A stretch of DNA of 64,000 nucleotides from Hydrangea macrophylla. Taxonomy: Eukaryota; Streptophyta; Magnoliopsida; Cornales; Hydrangeaceae. Within the stretch, counting starts at the first letter, position 1. Every line of letters starts with the position of its first letter. Location of the stretch: contig CM066988.1 in assembly GCA_033977485.1 (NCBI GenBank), forward strand, positions 29,554,501 through 29,618,500. Direction: 5' to 3'. A program made the position numbers and the translations under genes. This document shows, piece by piece, positions 32,801 to 45,367 of this stretch. A model generated the notes under the pieces. The model was not told where the DNA came from. It saw only the letters and a list, made by a program, of their open reading frames with translations, and searched no databases.

Positions 32801-33333
32801 CGGAGATGGTTCGGGAGACTACTGAGAAGGTGAGTGTTATTCGAGAGAGGATTAAGACTGCTCAGAGTCAGCAAAATAGTTATGCTGATAAAAACCGCAA
32901 GGGTGTAGAATTCAAAGTGGGAGATTTTGTGTTCTTGAAAGTATCTCCGATTAGGGGTGTGATACGATTTGGTAAGAAAGGGAAGCTTGCTCTGAGGTTT
33001 GTAGGACCTTATGAGATTGTCGAAAAGGTTGGAGAGTTGGCCTATAGAGTATTGTTGCCGCCGGCATTGGCGACAATTCATAACGTGTTCCATGTATCCA
33101 TGTTGAGGAAGTGTGTGAAAGATCCTAAACTTATAGTTCGTCCGACAGAGCTTGAGATTAATGATGACCTCACGTATGTTGTTCGACCTATAACTATCGT
33201 CGATCGAGATGTAAAGTATTTGCGGAGAAAAATAGTAAATCTTGTGAAGGTGCAATGGAGTGAGAGAATTAACGATGTTACGTGGGAACTTGAGGAGAAG
33301 ATTCGGAAATCGCATCCTGAGCTATTCGAGTAG
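29885..33333 (+). pseudogene. pol: Element A pol remnant with chromodomain
   Basis: Protease VLFDSGASYSFISHQF (29946 on); RT with [16 protein letters not shown] and [11 protein letters not shown] near 30990; RNase [15 protein letters not shown] near 31434; integrase with [23 protein letters not shown] near 32568 and DFVFLKVSPIRGVIRFG; C-terminal chromodomain (IVDRDVKYLRRKI, VTWELEEKIRKSHPELFE) ending 33333. Stops fall at about 31061, 31376, 31655, 31679, 31736 and 32146, near 32479 and near 32545, with a frameshift near 31780. A 93-base intron-like insertion sits at 30526-30618. Most stops are TAG or TAA where the homologous frame of B or the motif consensus has Gln, so point decay rather than rearrangement killed it. 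Confidence 0.92.
30526..30618 (+). other. Intron-like insertion in element A reverse transcriptase
   Basis: 93 nt, T-rich, with stops, bounded by AAAGG|GTGCGT and AATCAG|GTTCAT (GT-AG). Element B and the RT family have no sequence at this point (between LQKG and the ..SP.GAPVIF segment), and the reading frame and conserved residues resume directly across it. It could be an acquired intron or an insertion that happens to look like one. Confidence 0.55.
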
Positions 33334-33349
33334 TGTTCGCGCGTGTTGT

Positions 33350-33386
33350 AAATCTCGGGACGAGATTTTCTTTGAGGTGTGTATAA
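33350..33386 (+). other. Element A pre-LTR stem-loop and polypurine region
   Basis: AAATCTCG (33350-33357) and CGAGATTT (33361-33368) form a perfect stem, 18 bases before the LTR at 33387. The purine tract after it (TTGAGGTGTG) is weak. Confidence 0.75.
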
Positions 33387-33708
33387 TGTAATACCCTGAA
33401 TTTTTTTAAATAGTTCTTAATGTTTAAATTGGTATTTCTATGATTTTATTCAAACTAATAATGAGGTTAGTATACAAAAATTTGTGTGAGTGTTATACAC
33501 TACAAAATTTCTATGTGGTAAAAAAAAAAAAAAGAAACGTGTGTGTGCAGTTTGTGTGTCGTGGGTGAGTAGTGTCTTTAGTATGTGTGTGTGTGTGCGT
33601 GCGTGTGTGTGTGTATTTGTTAGTTAGGTATTACATAATATCATATATACATATATCTATAATATAATAATAGGGTTAGGTTACCCCCCACCCTTTTACA
33701 CAGCCACA

Positions 33709-33763
<55 letters not shown>

Positions 33764-35683
33764 AAAGAAGAAGAAGAAGAAAAGGGAAGGAAAAAAAAAA
33801 AGAGAACGGTCTAGGGTTCGTGGGAACATGGGGAATCGCGGAGCATTCTTGGTTGTCGATTTTTGATCAATGAGGTGAGTTAAGTTTTCTGTATCCGAGT
33901 ATATATATACACGTATGTATATATGTATATAGGAGTAAATCAAATTAGTACATGTTTAATTTAATTGTTAGGGTTAAATCTTTATAATGGGTACACGTTG
34001 TTATTGCTAAAGTAATCTAGATATTTCTTTCCCTTTCGTGTGACTTTGTGATTATGACATTAGGGTATTCGAAAGGGTTAAGTGAATAGTTAGTTTGATA
34101 AAACCATATGTGAAATATTCATGGTAATTAAGAAATATATGTGAAATTCATTTTTTGTAACTCACACAGTTGCATAAACTTTAGAAAATTATTAGATTAG
34201 CGTGGCTTTAAATTTGAACATTATGTTCGCGTGTCTTATGTAAAACGTGATTCTGCACACTTTTTGTGTTTTAAGTTTTTCCTGATTCTACACCGTTTGG
34301 GCAGAAATTGAAAATTTCAGTAGCAGTTTTTAGTATATTAAAGTGTACGAAATTGGAGAAATATGATTCGTTGTGTTTTTTTTTATTTCCTCGTATGACT
34401 TAACGAAAATTTCTTGGAGATACATGAATTATCATATAATGTTGAGCTATGAAAAAAATATGGGTGATAGTCATTAACGTTGAGTCCGATGAAATTTTAT
34501 AATTCCGAGAATACAAAAATGATTTCAAATTCCTTAGTTTTCACCGCTCCTAGTTGTGATATTTTTGGTAGCTCGACTTGCTGAGTGTACCTTTTTGCCA
34601 GTGGCTTTGTGATCAAGCTGGCCTAAGCCTCATGGCCGGCTTATTTGTTAGACGTCTAGGCATATTGACCAGTTTTCCGTTGTGTATACCTGGTTTGGTT
34701 GATACCTAACCAAACTGGCACCGGAGTGGATGTTGGTAGTATGTTCGGGCACACATGGGATATATGTGTGGGTGTACCATGGAGGGTAGCCAAGTGGTGA
34801 ACCTAGGAAATTGAATAATGAATCATTTATTTAAGTAATAGGATTATTGTCAATAAAATTCCCGATGAGTTAATGGATCTAAAATGTCATTTCCTCGACT
34901 TCTATTCTTTTCTTATATATTTATTTTGGGACGTGTAGTGAGTAAATTATGATGTTAATTCTTGTGGTATTTTGTTATTATAAATCTTTGTCATTACAGG
35001 ATGGTGGGTCCACTAACATTATGCAGGTATTGACTCACCATGTGACGGAAGGTAAGTATTATTTTATTTAAATTCGGGTGAGAACTGCATGGCTACCACA
35101 TTGAGGGAAACTACCGTTCGTCCCGATATGTGAAGTGGAACTACTCTCTTACTCGAGTTAATGCTGTGAGTGGTAGTTAAAGGGTCAACGTGTGATCCCG
35201 AAGCTGTGTGTGTGGTTTAACTCATACCATTCATGTGACTAACTCATTGAGTTTTTATCTCGCGGGTGCGTTCTTGTTGGAGCGTAGCCGATCATAATTT
35301 GCAGGGTTAGTAGGGAGTTCGGGGCACCTGGCAACAGGAGGCGTGTGGAGTCTTGTGCTGTGTCTCTTTATTCGTTTTTATTTCACTTTAGAGAGTTTAG
35401 TAATAAGATTCTTGCATTGTGGGCCATTTGACAATTTAAGAAATTATTTTAGTGAAATGTTCTTTGTAGATATTTATTATGTTTTGGAGTTGGATTTTAA
35501 TCTTGGTTTGACTTTCATGGTTGGATGTTGATCATTGATATAGCTTATATGAGTAATGATTTATTCAGTACAGACTGTGTGATGTTTTTATATTGCAAGC
35601 ATCTTTGATGATTGGACAGTTAGATATTGGTTGAGGGTTCTCCCTTGATTATTAATTGGTTGTCTGAAAATTGGGGTGTGACA
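33387..35683 (+). repeat. Element A 3' LTR
   Basis: 2297 bp, TGTAATACCC to GGGGTGTGACA, followed by the duplication AATAG (35684-35688). It matches the two pieces of the left LTR with many substitutions and some indels, so it is clearly older than the LTR pairs of B or C. Confidence 0.95.
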
Positions 35684-35688
35684 AATAG

Positions 35689-35948
35689 GTATGAAGTTAC
35701 CTTCTTATCAAAGATAGTACGGCCAAGAAACTATTATGTGAGGTTGAACTAGTTTTGGTGGGACTCCAATCCCCACTAGGAATTTTTATAAATAAGGATT
35801 CCCAAATTTCTTTAAAGGGATGAGGAATTTGAAAAGAATAGTGGCAGGCACCATTATGATTTAAGACCCAAAATCTAATGGATAATAAAGTTGAATTTTA
35901 TTTTATGCTCATAAATTGCTATTTATCTTCTGTAGATCACTGCTAAAA
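35689..35948 (+). other. Junction region between chromovirus D remnant and copia element E
   Basis: 260 bases with no coding content. A 19-base word (35724-35742) repeats exactly in the D LTR at 15699-15717. The rest leads to the copia gag start. I find no copia 5' LTR end and no tRNA-iMet primer site, so the left end of E seems lost. A TATAAATA is at 35789-35796. Confidence 0.5.
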
Positions 35949-36839
35949 ATGTCAAACATCAAACCCCTTGCTAAAATTCTAGATACCAATCGTTGGACTG
36001 GACCAAACTTTATTGATTGGTTAAGGAATCTAAAAATCATTCTTACTTCTGACAAAATTGCCTATGTTTTGGATGGGCCAATGCCGGAATCTCTTCCGGA
36101 AGGATCCACTGAGGAAGAGTATGACACTTTGAGAAAGTGGTAGGAAGATGAAATAAAGGTGAGATGCTACATGTTAGCATCCATGAGCAATGAGCTTCAG
36201 AAGCAACATGATTCATATAAAAACTCAAGCTCTATTCTTCTTCACCTACAAGAGTTGTATGGGGGACAGAGTCGAACCGCAAGGTTCAACGTTTCAAAAG
36301 AACTCTTCCAGGCCAAAATGGCAAACAGGTCATTTGTAAATGAGCATGTGCTTAAGATGATCGCGTACATTGAGAAACTTGAAAATCTTGATGTAGGCAT
36401 GGATACAAATTTACAAATAGATTTGATCTCATAATCCTTGCCAGATTCATTTTTCGTAGTTTGTTATGAACTTCAACATGAGCAGGATGATAGTTCCACT
36501 GCATGAGTTGCTAAATATGTTGAATACTGCAGAAGGGTCCATCAAAAAGACAAAGGGATCTGCTCTTGTCATTCATGAAGCTTCTACTTCCAAGTCCAAA
36601 CCTAAGAGTAAAGAAAAATGGAAGGGGCAAAAGTCCAAGATGAAGGCAAAGGCAGGATCAAGAAAGGCAAGCTCACAATTGATAAGGGTAAAGGAAAGTG
36701 TTTCTTCTGTGGCAAAGAAGGACATTGGAAGAGGAACTGCAAAGAGTACCTTGCTTCCATAAAAGACAAACCTTCTGAAGATATGTCTAAATTGCTTTTT
36801 ATAGAAACTAACATTTCGGTTAATTATGTTTCTTCTTGA
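35949..36839 (+). pseudogene. gag: Element E: Ty1/copia gag remnant
   Basis: Starts ATGTCAAAC at 35949 (MSNIKPLAKILDTNRWTG), the usual opening of a copia Gag of the UBN2 type, with WLRNLKIILTSDKIAYVLDG and LYGGQSRTARFNVSKELF. A stop (TAG, 36141-36143) and frame changes split it into pieces at 35949-36143, 36159-36434 and 36466-36762. The zinc knuckle CFFCGKEGHWKRNC is in another frame within 36618-36839. It would have formed the capsid and bound RNA. Confidence 0.88.
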
Positions 36840-39800
36840 GTATTAGATATCGAAGCTAGTTCTCATATTTGCAATTCGTTGTAGGGATTAAGGGAAAGCA
36901 GAAGGCTGAGTAGAGGACAGACTGCTCTTCGAGTGGGAAATGGAGCAAGTGCTGTTGCATTAGCTGTAGGGAGCTACTATTTAACATTATCATCTAGCAT
37001 TGTTTTAGAATTAAAGGATTGTTTATTTATGCCAGATATTATTATAAATATTATTTCTATTTTTGCTTTATCTAGATATGGTAATATATTTGTTTTCGAG
37101 AAAAATAAATGCTCATTTTATTTAAATGATGATTTAGTTGGTTCTGGCATATATTTGAATGGTCTTTATTTCTTAAACTTGGATAATGGTATTAACTATA
37201 TTGAGCAAGCAAAAGATAAAACACCAAAGAGACCTAGAGATGAAGTTAATCCTACTTATATGTGGCATCTTAGATTAGGTCATATTAGTGATGATAGGAT
37301 CAACAAGTTGGTTAAGGATGGACACTTTGGTCCATTAGCTTATGAAGCTTATCCAACTTGTGAATCCTGTTTCATGGGCGAGATGACCAAATCACCCTTT
37401 GTAGGACATGGGGAAAGAGCTGCCGACATACTAGGATTAATTCACACTAATGTGTGTGGCCCTGTGAATTCAATTGCAGGAGGAGGTTTTTCATACTTCA
37501 TAACCTTCACCGATGATCACTCATGGTTAGGGTATGTATATTTAATGAAATATAAATCTCTTTTGAAAAGTTCAAAGAATTCAAAAATGAAGTAGAAAAA
37601 CAAACTGGGAAAAGTATCAAAGTTCTTTGATCATGTCGAGGTGGTGAATACTTAAGCAATGAATTCTTGGACCATCTGAAGGAAAATGGTATTTTATCAC
37701 AATGGACTCCACCTGAAACACCACAATTAAATGGCGTGTCCGAAAGGAGAAATCGTACCTTATTGGATATGGTACGATTCATGATGAGCTACACAGATTT
37801 ACCTATATCATTTTGGGGATATGCGCTTCAAACAGCAGCACATATACTGAATAGGATGCCATCCAAATCTGTTCCTAAGACACCGCATAAGATGTGGCAT
37901 GGGAAGAGGCCTAGTCTTAATTACATTAAGATCTGGGGCTGTCCAGCCTATGTTAAGAAAATAGAAGTGGACAAATTGGAATCTAGGTCAGTAAAATATA
38001 GATTTGTGGGCTATCCGAGAGAGTCGTTGGGATACTATTTCTATCACCCAAGCGAACAAAAGGTGTTTATTAGCAAGTTTGTTGTATTTCTTAAAAAAGA
38101 GTTTATTCAAGATGGAGGTAATGGGAAAGTGATAGAATTAGAGGAAATGTCCTCTGAACCACAAACCAACATTGACCAATATGAGGAAGAGTCCTCAAAC
38201 TCTATTACAGAAGCACCTTCTATCACACAACCTCCACGTAAGACTAGTAGGACTCCTATACCTAATAAGAGATACTTGGATCTCCATCATGGTGATGAGG
38301 AACTCTTTCATTGTGGAGAGAGACAATGGCGACAAGAGTGATCCTACTAATTATAAAGAGACGATGTCAGACATCGATTCGAGTAAATGGTGAGTTGCCA
38401 TGAAATCAGAAATGAATTCTATGTACTCCAACTAAGGCTAGATTTTGGTAGACCCGCCTCAAGGTATTGTACCTATTGGCTGCAAATGGGTTTACAAAAG
38501 GAAGATAGGCTCGGACGGAAAGGTAGAGACCTACAAAGCTAGGCTAGTGGCAAAAGGTTACAAACAAAGACAAGGAGTTGACTATGAGGAAACCTTTTCG
38601 CCAGTAGCCATGCTAAAATCCATCAGAATTATACTTTCTATAACTGCACACTATAACTATTAGATATGGCATATGGATGTAAAGACTACTTTTCTCAATG
38701 GTCAGATTGAGGAAGAGATTTACATGGAGCAGCCGGAAGGCTTTATATCCCGTGGTGAAAACCACAAAGTGTGTAAGCTGCAGAGATCCATTTATGAACT
38801 CAAGCAGGCATCTCGAAGTTGGAACATCCATTTTGATGAAGCAATCAAAGCCTTTGATTTTCATCAGAATATGGATGAAACATGTGTGTATAAGAAGCTC
38901 AGTGGGAGAGTGATTACGTTCCTGATTTTGTACATTGATGACATCCTACTCATTGGGAATGATGCAGGAATGTTATCATCAGTCAAACTATGGCTTTCAC
39001 AAAACTTCTCCATGAAGGATTTGGGAAAAACATCTTATATACTGGGTATAAAGGTTTATAGAGATAGATCTAAAAGATTGCTTGGTTTATCCCAATCCTT
39101 GTATATAGACAAAGTGATGAATCGGTTCAACATGGCAGATTCCAAAAGAGGGATGCTGCCCTTTAGACATGGAATTCATCTCTTAAAGGATATAAGTCCT
39201 AAAACACCAGAGGAAAGAGAGATCATGAGCAAAGTACCATATACTTCAGCAGTGGGAAGTCTCATGTATGCTATGATATGTACCAGACCTGATATCAGTC
39301 ATGCTATAAGTGTTACAAGCAGATATCAGTCTAATCCAGGTATGAATCACTGGATTGCAGTGAAGAACATCCTTAAGTACTTGAGAAGAACTAAGGATAT
39401 GTTCCTCATTTATGGAGGAGTAGAACTGAGAGTTGATGGTTACACGGATTCTGATTTCCAGTCTGATGTGGATGTTATAAAATCCACATTCGGGTATGTG
39501 TTTACCCTTAATGGGGGCGCTGTTAGCTGGAAGAGTTGTAAGCAAGATACAACGGCAAATTCCACGACCGAAGCAGAATATATTGCTGCTTTAGAAGTAG
39601 CAAAGGAGAGTGTATGGATAAGAAAGTTCATCAGTGAACTAGATGTAGTTCCAACCATTGAATCACCTGTGCCTCTATACTGTGATAACAATGGGGCGAT
39701 AACTCAAGCCAAGGAACCAAGGTCTCATCAGAAATCCAAACACATTCAGCGTCGTTTCCATATGATTAGAGAAATCATTGGTAGAGGTGATGTGGAGATA

Positions 39801-39917
39801 CAAAAGATAGCATCAGCAGATAATATAGTAGATCCATTCACTAAGGCCTTAACCCAGCAGCAATTGGATCGCCACCTTGAGAGGATGGAGATGAGATACA
39901 TGGTCGATTGGCTTTAG
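36840..39917 (+). pseudogene. pol: Element E: Ty1/copia pol remnant (PR-INT-RT-RNase H)
   Basis: The order integrase before RT identifies Ty1/copia. Protease is decayed (VLDIEASSHICNS, where DTGA would be expected). The GAG-pre-integrase zinc site is MWHLRLGHISDDRI, then CESCFMGEMTKSPF; the integrase core has YFITFTDDHS near 37495 and NGVSERRNRTLLD at 37731. RT has [29 protein letters not shown] and LYIDDILLIGND near 38930. RNase H has GYTDSDFQSDVD and NSTTEAEYIAALEVAKE. The last 414 codons (38673-39917) are open. Breaks lie near 37600-37660, 38341-38445 and 38661. The lineage within copia is not resolved by eye. Confidence 0.92.
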
Positions 39918-39931
39918 TGCAAGTGGGAGAT

Positions 39932-41630
39932 TGTTAGTAGTATGCCCTAAAAGCCAATTAGATTGGAGTAGTATTTTAGGAATATTACCTTGTAATAACA
40001 GTTTTATATTAATAAAGGGCAAGTTTATTATTTATCATTATTGTTGTTTAACTTTGATATGATAGGTCCATAGAATTAAAGTTGAGAAGGTATGTACTTA
40101 AAGAGTTAAGGAACAAGACCATATACTTCTCAGTTGCTTTATTCTAAAATTGTTCTTAGTCGTAGGATTATTAAATTGGGCATTTGATAATCCGGTTACA
40201 CTAACATGTGCCATGTTTATTTTATTTGATAAAATATGACTAGTCTTAAGTCATCAGTGTGGGGACATTGGAACAGGCATATGAGTGCTTGTTATAGAAC
40301 AAGTTCACTGAACGTGATAAACTATTAGGAAAATCCAAATGGAGTTTTACTTATCTATCAATGGATTGTTCTTAGTTACAATGATACAAGTAATCCTTAG
40401 ACCTGAGACATTACAGTTGTCTTGTGTATGAGTTATTATGATTTGACGTGCACGGTGTTTATGTTTTAATCAAAGGCATATTCATGCACTATTGGGTATA
40501 ATAAGTCATACATGGAGACATGTTAATGTAAAACAAGGAATCTATCACTCTCAAGTGAGAGAGTGAATGTCCTATGTGATCTTCTATGATATATCTCAAG
40601 TAAACCTTCCTGGTCAGGGCAGGGTGAGAATTAGAAGAGAGTTTTCTAATTTCACCAAATAGAGAAATATCAAATAGTTCAAGAACATATAATTAAATTT
40701 GGGTTTGATAATATATCCATTACCCAAGAGATTTAATTGGGACATTGTTTGATAGAAGGATTGAATTGTATGGTTACTGTTAACGGAAAGGTTCACTATG
40801 TTTCAGACTGTCTGAGGTGTGTCATTATACTCTGCTAGGTGCCACTCATGACTAGTGGAAGCCCATAAATAATAAATATTAATGTTAACTATTTCTACAA
40901 GGGACAACTAGAAGATGTTCTAATTTAAATTAATTAGAAAGGGTTCTAATACCAGATTAGTATGAACCTAAGGGGTCACACACAAAAGGGCAATGTGTAA
41001 TTAGAAGAAGTTGTGAGGGTCTACTTGATATTAAGTTGTTAATATGGAAGTAGTACAATAATGCTATTAGTTTATATTTGATTTAAGAAAGCCTTCCAAT
41101 CAAATATAGTTTCCTAATTAGATTAGGAAATAGTCTTATAGCATTATTATATATATGAGGTATGAAAAACTAAAAAGGTTGCTAGCACATCTAAGTTTCT
41201 CTCATATACTCCATCCCCAAAGATCTGTACGGTCACTTGTGTGACCTCATCATTGTCTTCCTTCAATTTATTGCAGATAGTCAAAAGGTTCTTCTAGTGT
41301 GCATTGCTTATGTGGATACTTTTAGAGATCGGACACTTGGACGATTTGGTGAACTGTTCGTGGGACGAAAGGGAATTAATATTTTGTAAAGCACACTTCA
41401 AGGGTAACTATTCGATTAACCCCCTATGGTTGTTGTATGTATTTTGTATATATCATAGACTTGATCATGGGTTTAGGAAACCATTAAATTTTTGTTTTCC
41501 ACTGCGCGAACCTTTAAGGGTTCCACATGATTTTCTTTCACCTAGAAAACCCCGAATCTTTCCTAGATCTAGCCAAAGTATGAACCTGTAGCTAATCCTA
41601 CACAATTTTGGTAAACTAAATGTTCCCAAC
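39932..41630 (+). repeat. Element E 3' LTR (3' end approximate)
   Basis: It follows the polypurine tract AAGTGGGAGAT and starts TGTTAGTAGTATGCCC at 39932. The internal order is typical of copia LTRs: a TATATATATGAGG-like promoter near 41150, then CGAAAGGGAATTAAT and a block ending CGCGAACCTTTAAGGG near 41510. The right end is uncertain, with decayed sequence GTTCCCAACC near 41620-41630. There is no second copy in the window to compare. Confidence 0.7.
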
Positions 41631-41649
41631 CCATTTGGGTAACAAAAAA

Positions 41650-41803
41650 TCTATCAATTAAACTCAAATTAAATTATACCATAAGATTAGGCTTATCCCC
41701 ACGAATCCAAATATGACTTCGTATTGTGATTTGGGTTCGTATTGTGATTTGTGCAACGTACGGCGGAGATATGCCATTGGGAAGGTCAAAACCCTCCCTT
41801 TCT

Positions 41804-41876
<73 letters not shown>

Positions 41877-42083
41877 TCCATCTATTTTTTTCTTTCCTAT
41901 CCTTTCTTTTTTTTTTTATTTAACTAATAACTAATCTATATGTATATAATATGCACATCACACACGCCGCCGCCAAACACAACGCACACACTCACAGTTT
42001 GTTTACTCTTTTTTTTTTCTGGAGACAAAATAGAATATTCCTTAGAATATTTTCCACCTTAGATCTATTTCCATTTACACCCC
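41650..42083 (-). repeat. Chromovirus F LTR, distal part
   Basis: On the minus strand it has the same simple-sequence order as the A LTRs: an A run, GT-rich, AT-rich, then (GA)n. It contains a long (CT)n at about 41807-41870. It is cut by G at 42084 with target duplication ACCCC (42079-42083), and continues at 58092. Its far end meets the copia LTR with no clear terminus. Confidence 0.6.
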
Positions 42084-45000
42084 TGTGGACACGCGGAATC
42101 CCACCTCTTGTTTGTTTGAAATTGTTTTGAAAAGGAAAAGAAAAGGTCTGTTGAAAACAGATATAGAGTCGCCACTTGGTCTTTAAGGAACCAAGAAACC
42201 TAATTTGACTCACCCAAATGGATAAAGGGCACTGGCACGACTAAAACTTGGTTCGGGGTTTTGGTACGAGAGAGGAAGGAGCCTTTGTCACGACTAAAAC
42301 ACCCTCAACTCGCCCCGTCTCTCGACAAGCCTCAATTAGCATCTAAATAATCATCTTTTACTATGTTTGGTTCGACAATTAATACTATGATAGGTATATT
42401 ACATCACATAAGAATATTAAAACGGAAGATCAAAAGATAAAATATCATTCATAAGTTCTAAGCCAAATATCACACGATGCAAAAGTTAAAGATCACGCAA
42501 ATAAACCTAGGAAAAATTGTCTAATCACATATCAAGTAATTAAGTTTCCCTAATCTAAATGGGACATGAATTGTTCTTGAAACAAATAAATCAAAAAAGG
42601 ATCAAAGTATGTTTAGCAAGCTAGAATGATGCATGCTAATCTTTGAGAAAAGAAGACCTCTCGATCCCCGGGATGGATGAGAAAGGACGATTAGATCGAA
42701 GGGAACATGAACGTATGATCAAGTTCATTCCTTATAATCTTCTTAGATTAGGAGTCACAAAAGCCCCCAAATCTTTGCATGGATGCAATGTATGTATCTA
42801 GAATGTGCCAAGGTTGTAGTGTGTTTTGTGTTTATGGATTCCTAGAATGACTTAGAAGTCTAGAATGTGTATGAATGAATGAAGGAAATCATAATAGGAT
42901 GCATACAAATGTAGTATGAACTACTTTCTAAGACATGAGCTAATTTGGAGTGCATGTAAGCATCAAATCAAAGGATGTAAGTAAAGTGTGCTTGCTGTGA
43001 ATAGTGGACAGAACAGTGACATGATATTTTGGAAATTGAAAAGAGGGGTTAAGAATGTTTTCAATGCATGATTTTTTATAGGGATCTTCCTTATTGTGTC
43101 TAAAATATAACCCAATAATCCAATCTTTAATAACTATTACATATTGGGAGAAATCATATGAACAATAGAGGTTACTCAGAAACAGAGTTTGTACTGTCGA
43201 CTGAAATGTTAAAAAATCTTAGAAAATGAAAACAAAAGATCTAGGAGCCCATTTTATACAGAAGGTTCTCTAAGACACTGAGGTTCAAGGAAATAATAAG
43301 TTGGGACCATCCATTTTGGAAAAGTTTTCTGTAAGGCAAGTTGAAAGTCAACCAAGCTGCTGTGACAGCAAAGGCAGAATATCTGGAGAGAATGTTTGGA
43401 CCAAAATGGGATCCTTCCATGTATCTCCAAGTCAAATAAAAAATTATGGGTGTTCCCTAATGAGTTAGGAATACTTTCCAAGTGGTCTTGCATCCATACA
43501 TTGAGTATTGAGTTCTAGAGAAATCTTTGAGCTCGGATCATTCACTGTTTTGACTCACTATTTTAAAGATTTTGGGAAAAACTTGAGTTTTCATTCTTGA
43601 GATCAAAATGAGAGGGTTTGAGCGGGGTTTTGAAATAGAGATTTTGAAAGTATATTTTCAACATCAAATAGAGATTATGACCTCTTGGAATATCAACATC
43701 AAACTCATCATCAAGAACCCTCAATATTATTGGAGAGATTCATTTTTATTTTGAACATAACTTCAAGGATACCTTGGAGGCATTGAAGTTATAATCATCA
43801 TCTATTAAACATGTTTTTGAGATCAAAAGCTACTATCCATAAGGATTCACTCACCTCAAACTTCATGTCATCATTTAGATGATGAAGAGCAAGTAAGTAA
43901 ATAAAGAACAAAAAAAAAAAAGGAAATGAGAAGAAGAAGAGATGAACATAATATGAACAAGCAAGTATATAATAATCAATAGATGATAATCAATGTTCTT
44001 TTGGGCTTGTAGCTTGGTGTTTCACTCATAGATATTGACATTTGGACATGGAAGTAGCTCCCTAACTCATGAATGCTTAGAGAAATGGTGGTTGGGTGTA
44101 TTGGTGATGAAGCATATAGAAGGATGATGAAAGAACTTGAGTTTAGAACTCACTTTCTATAGAAAATCAGTGGGAGAAGCTCCCTTTCTCTCTTCTAAAC
44201 CTATCTCTATCTCTCTTTCTCTCTAAAACTTTCTCAAGTTTTGCACTTGCCCCCCCCCCCAAATGAAGAGCAATAGGGGGTTTATATAGGTTAATTTGGG
44301 GTGATTTTGGGGTTTTAGAAGTAGTCCCATTGGTCCCAAACAACTGTGAACATAAAACTACATCGTTTTGGTTTTTAATTAATCAAATTGGACCTCCAAA
44401 TAAATTACAAAAATGGACTCTGCAAGGGTTGAGTGCCGCCGCGGTAGTGGCCCAGTGCCACCGTGGCACTGCTCCTCAGATGCCCATAAAATTGTATTTA
44501 GGCCCCCAGAGGTTCCGGTATTCCCAAAAAGGCCCTATTTTGTCCGAAATTCACAGAAAATGCGTACGAACTCCAAACTGAGCTTGTGATATACCATTGG
44601 AAAGGTATCGGAATCTAATTTTATATAAAATGTTTCGGAGTCAGGTCACTTTGAAAAGTTTTACGGTATTCGTGATAAAAGCCAACTTGCTCGCCTTTTT
44701 CACCTTCAGAAATTCATAATAAATCCGTTTAAATCCAAAAATGATGTACGATATACCGTTGGAAAGCTATTGACCTCTGGTATCCATGAAAGTTTTTTGA
44801 AATTGCTACGGTGCTCCAGTTTTGAAGTCAACTTTTAGGTCAAATCGATCAAACCTGGGATCTTCAGAAAGTTTTGGGAACCTCTGGGAGCTCCCAGGAG
44901 CTGACGTTTTCGTCCAATTTTCTTTTAAAACTCATTTAATTACTTTTCACATGATCCAGAATAATATTGGAATTTTTTTGGCGAATTCAGATGATTTCAG

Positions 45001-45353
45001 TTCAAACCTTGGTCAAACTGGTCATACCTAGGTCAAACCGGTCAACGGGGACTTTCCGGGAACTTCTGGGATTTCTGGGAACTTCTGGGACTTTCGGTGG
45101 TCTCTGGGAGCTGACGATTTCATCTGATTTTACTTAAAAACTCATTTTCTTACTTTTCTTATGACATAGCATGTTTTCAAAACTTTTGGTCCAAATCTGG
45201 GAGTTTTCGGGCTTTTAGGGGCATTTTGGTCATTCTGAGCATTTTGAGAAATATAACTAACTTCCAGGAGTCCTTTGAGTCTTTTTCGATCATTGTGAAC
45301 CACCAAGCTATGGGCCTATTAAATCTGATAGTCGACAAAATGGGGTGTCTACA
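42084..45353 (-). repeat. Element G 3' LTR
   Basis: 3270 bp. It aligns with 53759-58091 apart from the solo LTR H and some indels (for example about 130 bases near 43030-43150 absent from the other copy). A GC-rich minisatellite around 44435-44475 (GTGCCGCCGCGG-like) has fewer units than the other copy at 57230-57295. It also contains a C10-11 run near 44250. Confidence 0.9.
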
Positions 45354-45367
45354 GTTTGCCCCTCTTT
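45354..45367 (-). other. Element G polypurine tract
   Basis: On the minus strand AAAGAGGGGCAAAC abuts the 3' LTR start TGTAGACACC. Confidence 0.8.

Larger units (their letters stand above)
15771..35683 (+). mobile_element. Element A: Tekay/Del-type chromovirus, old, carrying nested element B
   Basis: The LTRs begin TGTAATACCC and end GGGGTGTGACA: left 15771-28580 (split by B, about 2303 bp without it), right 33387-35683 (2297 bp). The target duplication is AATAG (15766-15770 and 35684-35688). The iMet-type primer site is at 28584. Internal gag and pol run 28718-33333 in what was a single frame, now with about ten stops and at least one shift. The left LTR keeps about 45 bases near 27335-27380 that the right one lacks. 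Without B the element is about 9.4 kb, typical for this group. Confidence 0.95.

Noticed and set aside
41713..41934. Ser/Leu repeat proteins on both strands
   Set aside because: Translations of the (CT)n tract in the chromovirus F LTR.
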